A stretch of DNA of 64,000 nt. Origin: Azolla caroliniana. Lineage: Eukaryota; Polypodiophyta. The position numbers and the translations under genes were made by a program. The DNA lies in NCBI GenBank assembly GCA_043228905.1, contig JBHGNT010000003.1, positions 1 to 64,000 of the forward strand. The letters run 5' to 3'. Position 1 is the stretch's first letter; each line of letters starts with the position of its first letter. Positions 60,349 through 64,000 of this stretch are shown here, piece after piece. The notes beneath the pieces were generated by a model, which worked only from the letters and a program-made list of their open reading frames with translations, had not been told where the DNA came from and ran no database searches.

Positions 60349-62975
60349 AAGGATTCTTGTGTGTGCCATAGTTCCTAGATTGCCTCCCGATCCGACTCGC
60401 CCCGATTTCTTCTGGGTATACTATATACGGGGCAACCACCCCGACAACGTCTACTTCGAATAGTGGCACGATCTTTGGATGCTCATCAAGGTACCTGTCC
60501 ACCTTGTGCTCTGCTAGTCCCTCCCACATATTAATGCTTTCGGCATAAAGGGGCGTCAACTCCTTACATGTGCCCGTGTGCGGTTGTTTGTCACTCGTAC
60601 TTTTATCTTGCCCCTCCGGATGGTAATGATAGTTTTCTGCTAGTTTTGCTTGATGTGTGTCATCCGTAGCCATGGTCGCCCTAATACCAAGGAATATGCC
60701 CCTTGTGTGTTTAGTTATAGGACCACTGCAGATATCCGGAATGCATGTCCTCCGATTGTAATTTCCAATTCCCGGATTAGTTTGGTTGGCTGGACCGAAC
60801 TTGCTAATGTTGACCACTATCGGTCCTTCCTCCGGATTGGAGAAAAATATCGGTGCTAGCTGGGTGTTTTGTGGTTCTACCACCAATTTTAGTCCTTCAG
60901 TAAATCGGGGAACTAATTGCAATAACCGTCCTAGTGGTAGAATAATTTGACATTCATGTAACGCATGCTATGTTGAGTCCTCGTCCGTGGCCTCTACTAG
61001 TTCCAAGGGTTTGATCTACTCACGCAAGTCAGCCACGTTCCGTTCATTGGCCTTCTGTACCCATTTGATGGCCTGTTTCCGGATGGCCTCTTGAGTCTCC
61101 CACTCTGTAGTTTTGGCCTTCGATCTGGTTGTGACTTGCTGCACGTCGATAACTTTTGCAGCAACCATATTGATGGTTGCTTGCTTTTCATTTGTCTTAG
61201 TCGGACTGGCTACTATAATGACCTTCCTTCTGGCAGTAGTAGCAGTAAACCCTTCGGTTACTACTTGATTTTCCTTCCTCCATCGTTCCCTACTTCCGGA
61301 ATTCATTTGGTTCGTTTCGTCCAACCTCTATTGCTCCGGTTGTGGAACTGGGATGGTCGTTTCTGTATTCGTCTCCCTTCGGTATTCCTTAGCCAGTTCC
61401 CAACGTTTTTCTCGAAGATTCTTTCCCTTCCGGTTGTGGCAACGGAGGTTCTAGTTCCCTTGACGTTCCAGGTACCATCTATCCTGATCGGGGTACTCCG
61501 GTCATTCTGGGTATCTTCTGTCGTCTCTTTTATGGTCATAATCCGGGGAATAGTCGCGATCGTAACACTCTCTATGGTGGTCTCCTCCTCGCCGGTAGTT
61601 GCGTTCTTCGTCATAATCCTCTCTTCTTCTTTCGTCGTATCGGTCCCTTTGTTCCGGTCAATATCGGTCTTCCCTTCGGAATCGTCCCTCTTCTGGTTGT
61701 TGTTCGCTCTGGGGCTCCATGTGTCAGACCGGTGCCACTTGCCGATTGAGCAGGTTGTACTCACACCGGTTCATCGTATAGAACCGGGAGTAGCACAACA
61801 TGCACTGTGTCTGCATCATGCATTCTAATGTCGAGTGATCAAGGTTGAGGCACGTTGTACATTGGACTACATGTCGGAACTGTAAGTTCTCTTCCTTGGG
61901 TAGTGCTCTTTGTAAGGCTGCCATCGCCATGTTATTGATCTATTGAGCCCTATCCATTTCTAGCACTTAGTTGATGACTTCGTCCATGGTGCTTGTCTGG
62001 AAGTCGAATACTATCAGCATCATTCGTAGCGGTTCCCAAAGTGCAGCCGAAAAGACCGCATTTGCCTCGTCTTCCGGAGGTGCCCTTGTCAGTTTGTTGT
62101 GCAGGGTCTGAAAGCGGATCACGAATTGCAAGATTGTCTCATTGAATTCCTGGTAGACCGTATAGAACTGGCCAACTAGCTCTCTTTGCTCTACCTTTTG
62201 GTGAAACAATAGCAGGAACTTATGCTGCAAAACATCGAATGTGGCAAAGCTCCTGGGAAGGTCACATTGCCGCTAGTCCCTCCAATGTCATCCTAAATTC
62301 TGTTATATTTGATCGTTTGACCTCTGCTTCTGTCAGTCGGTGTGAGACATGGTTCGCTACCCATGTCTGTAGAAAAGCGTATACGTGCACTTCCGCATCC
62401 GGTTCATCCCAGTACTTCATGTATGGATATGGCATAGTGTCGTCGGCGAAGGGTAGTACCGCCTCTTCGTTTTCCACCTGCATGTTCAGTGGTGGCGTTG
62501 GTACACTATCGTTCGTGTTCCCGGATTGTTGATCTGGTGGTGGTGTGGATATGCTCTCAGCCTTTCTCTCTGACCGATGGTCTTGCTTTGTTTCATGGCC
62601 CGGTGGTGTAGGTAATGTTGTGTCTGCTTCTGGTGGAGGTGTGTGCTCCGAACCGTCGTCTACCAGATTGTCCGGGGTGTCGTGGTTGCTTCGATAATTC
62701 GACTACACACTATGCTCGTTGTCCGATTTTGACTCAATGTTGGAGAAGGCTTGTGATTCTCTGGTTCTTGTGGCGAGATTGTGCAGTATCGATTCCACCT
62801 GTCATAAGCTACTCAGGCTACTGCCTTCATCGGTATATTGTTGGTTCCGCCGAATCGTTCTGGGAAAAGACCTATCCTGCCGGATCTCCTCGACCGCCTG
62901 CTGGTAAGCATCCCGCAGTCTCTCGGCTAGTAGTCTCGCTCATTTGGTGACTGGGTCGTTTGTCAGTCTAGTCAT
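60349..62975 (-). pseudogene. Decayed Ty3/Gypsy gag-protease fragment
   Basis: Minus strand. A Gag-like frame starts at ATG 62975 (MTRLTNDPVTK), runs through Pro-rich segments, then FLQTWVANHVSHRLTEAEV. A deletion near 62260 changes frame before SFATFDV and the Gag core RFQTLHNKLTRAPPEDEA. A CCHC zinc knuckle CTTCLNLDHSTLEC (61861-61820) is followed by a second with His replaced by Tyr (CMLCYSRFYTMNRC). After a charged Arg/Asp-rich tail comes LPLGRLLQLVPRFTEGL. The protease survives only as LIRELEITIGGHAF and LVLGRPWLRM in another frame (about 60801-60600); the segment that should hold the catalytic DGGSG-type motif is gone. At least ten in-frame stops, nearly all TAG or TGA, fit C-to-T decay of CAG, CGA and TGG codons. 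RT, RNase H and integrase are absent; the fragment abuts inverted satellite. Confidence 0.85.
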
Positions 62976-63199
62976 CAATACCTCAATGTTCACTACGCTC
63001 CGCTGTCGTGGAGAAAACCGTCCCTAGGCAAACTCGGAGAATAATGTGCGCGAACTAGCCCTTATACATAGGCACAAGTTTTGTTGTAATGAATATATTT
63101 AGGTACAAGTCGGTTGATATGAATATCCTAGGTAGCACACATTTGTTAAGTAGAAAATCAAGGCGTATCTCTGTCTGAAAGGATAGACAATAAAGATGA
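62976..63199 (-). other. Leader and probable LTR remnant of the minus-strand Gypsy element
   Basis: Upstream (minus strand) of the gag ATG at 62975. TATGTATAAGGGC at about 63065 is a plausible TATA region, about 90 bp before the ATG. CGACAGCGGAGC near 63010 weakly resembles an initiator-Met primer site (TGGTATCAGAGC), but too weakly to call. I could not place LTR ends; the region probably joins the plus-strand LTR that follows. Confidence 0.4.
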
Positions 63200-63657
63200 T
63201 GTAACAGGTTGTGACGCCCTCCCTCCTTGGGCTATAAAAGAGAGGGAGAGGAATCGTAATGGGATGAAGTGTTGTCGGACTGGGACCGAGCTCTTCTCCT
63301 CCGTCTTTCTCTGTATTTGCTCTGTGCAGGTTTTCGGGAGGCTGACTCTGCTCCGCGGAACGCCCGAGTGGTTCCGGCCGAGTCTCCATCTCGCGTCTGT
63401 GTGCGTCTGTACGTGTGTGCATGTAGGCGTCAAAGCTTGTCGCTCACCAGTCCGTCGGTTATAACCCCTTTTATCTGATATATATACATACACATACACA
63501 CATTCATCTTGTTTCAATCAGTTGCGGTTTCTGTGTATTTGTGTGTGTGCAAAGCATGACCATCATCTTTCTTGCTTCCCTCCTCCTCTCTTGTTCCTCG
63601 GACAAAGACCCCTGCGGTTCCGCCTCGTTCTACACGCACGCGCGTAATAACGCGACA
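63200..63657 (+). mobile_element. 5' LTR of a second Gypsy-type element
   Basis: Inferred from three points: a TATA box (CTATAAAAG, 63232-63240) just inside a promoter-like segment; an end in GCGACA at 63657; and a primer-binding-like TGG motif four bases later, followed by an open gag. The 3' border is fairly firm. The 5' border is not: TGTAACAGG (63200) and TGTGACGCC (63210) are both possible starts, and further upstream is conceivable. The LTR includes AT/CA-rich microsatellite-like sequence at about 63479-63560. The matching 3' LTR would lie beyond the window, so the call cannot be confirmed by alignment here. Confidence 0.65.
63232..63240 (+). promoter_or_regulatory. TATA box of the plus-strand LTR
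   Basis: CTATAAAAG precedes GAGAGGGAGAGG. RNA would be expected to start about 30 bp downstream, near 63265. Assigned from sequence match and position within the inferred LTR. Confidence 0.6.
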
Positions 63658-63661
63658 TATT

Positions 63662-63678
63662 TGGTGAACCTGACGTGA
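63662..63678 (+). other. Probable primer-binding site
   Basis: TGGTGAACCTGACGTGA, four bases after the inferred LTR end. It starts with TGG, as required to pair with a tRNA 3' CCA. It is not the common plant initiator-Met site; I cannot name the tRNA. Confidence 0.55.
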
Positions 63679-63701
63679 ATAGGCGGCAGAGGAATAGAAA
63701 G

Positions 63702-64000
63702 ATGAGGGGTTCGGAGGTTGCAGATGCCACGGTTTCAGCTGTGGATCGAATAGTGAGTGCGCGCGAAGACGCAAGCGTCCTCGATAGGGCCATTGAAGCG
63801 ATCGTCGGCACGATAGGCCGATTCGGTGGAAAGGACGCCACAAGCTATTTGGAGGCCTACCGAGCCGAAATGGTGATAAGGGACATTCCGGAGAACAAGC
63901 GACTAGCCGGATTCCCTTGGGTGGCAATGCCGAGCATCCATGCGGAGGTGCTCGAGGTACGGGCTGAGAGCCAGCCCTGGGAAGAATTTGAAGGTCGGCT
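63702..64000 (+). CDS. Gag of the plus-strand Gypsy element (partial, runs off the window)
   Basis: 99 complete codons from ATG 63702, open to the window end. The first ~40 residues are a helical, acidic leader (MRGSEVADATVSAVDRIVSA). Then comes the typical start of a retrotransposon Gag core: GRFGGKDATSYLEAYRAEM (res. ~39-57), DIPENKRLAGFPWVAMPSIH, and QPWEEFEGRL at the edge. The pattern RF.G.(D/N)...YL..Y..EM is the common opening of Ty3/Gypsy Gag, whose product assembles particles around the element RNA in the cytoplasm. The frame is also open upstream of this ATG into the primer-site region, so the ATG is chosen as the first after that site. No stops or frameshifts, unlike the neighbouring minus-strand gag: this copy is younger. 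Zinc knuckle and pol lie outside the window. Confidence 0.8.
   Translation, partial: MRGSEVADATVSAVDRIVSAREDASVLDRAIEAIVGTIGRFGGKDATSYLEAYRAEMVIRDIPENKRLAGFPWVAMPSIHAEVLEVRAESQPWEEFEGR

Noticed and set aside
61091-61828. A 245-codon plus-strand ORF rich in Ser/Val/Phe
   Set aside because: Antisense to the decayed gag tail, which is low in plus-strand stops. No recognisable domain.
63005-63025. Initiator-Met primer-binding site of the minus-strand Gypsy element
   Set aside because: CGACAGCGGAGC matches TGGTATCAGAGC at only about 7 of 12 positions; not enough to annotate.
63158-63930. Several overlapping 60-137 codon ORFs on both strands in the LTR and gag region
   Set aside because: They overlap the LTR, primer site and the plus-strand Gag frame, which has the recognisable Gag pattern; the others show none.

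Overview
This is eukaryotic repeat-rich heterochromatin with no host protein-coding gene that I can support. About 54 of the 64 kb is one satellite family with a monomer of about 178 bp (roughly a nucleosome repeat), and the rest is retroelements. A plant is most likely, possibly a bryophyte or other early-diverging streptophyte. That rests on the style of the two Ty3/Gypsy Gag sequences and on a short TTTAGGG-like motif. It is inference only and no marker gene confirms it.

Layout. (1) 1-14346: a homogeneous satellite block with long higher-order repeats (HORs). (2) 14347 to about 18519: a Penelope-like retroelement (PLE) on the minus strand, inserted in the satellite. It has an Asn/Pro/His-rich ORF1, a proline-rich linker whose reading frame changes, and a 622-codon reverse transcriptase (RT) ORF with an intact YIDD motif. 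It also has a 40-bp minisatellite across the RT stop codon and (GA)n tracts near its 3' end. No GIY-YIG endonuclease is visible. (3) About 18520-41280: older, more diverse satellite with dimer, trimer and longer HORs. (4) 41281-41729: a 450-bp non-satellite island with a (CA)n tract and two hairpins. (5) 41730-59299: still more diverged satellite in two variant zones. (6) 59313-60348: about six monomers in inverted orientation, head-to-head with the preceding block. (7) 60349-62975: a decayed minus-strand Gypsy gag-protease fragment, followed by its leader. (8) About 63200-64000: the 5' end of a second Gypsy element on the plus strand (LTR, primer-binding site, open gag), cut by the window edge.

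Homogeneity falls from left to right, and the right end is retroelement-rich. The simplest reading is the edge of a large satellite array, with its active core to the left. Whether the array is centromeric, subtelomeric or a heterochromatic knob cannot be told from sequence alone.

The most notable signal is in the PLE. Its proline-rich frame runs to a canonical -1 slippery heptamer (A AAA AAC) two codons before a stop. Nine bases further on is a strong imperfect hairpin, and the -1 frame is exactly the RT frame. This predicts that RT is made as a frameshift fusion, retrovirus-style. The alternative is an ordinary indel in an A6 run.
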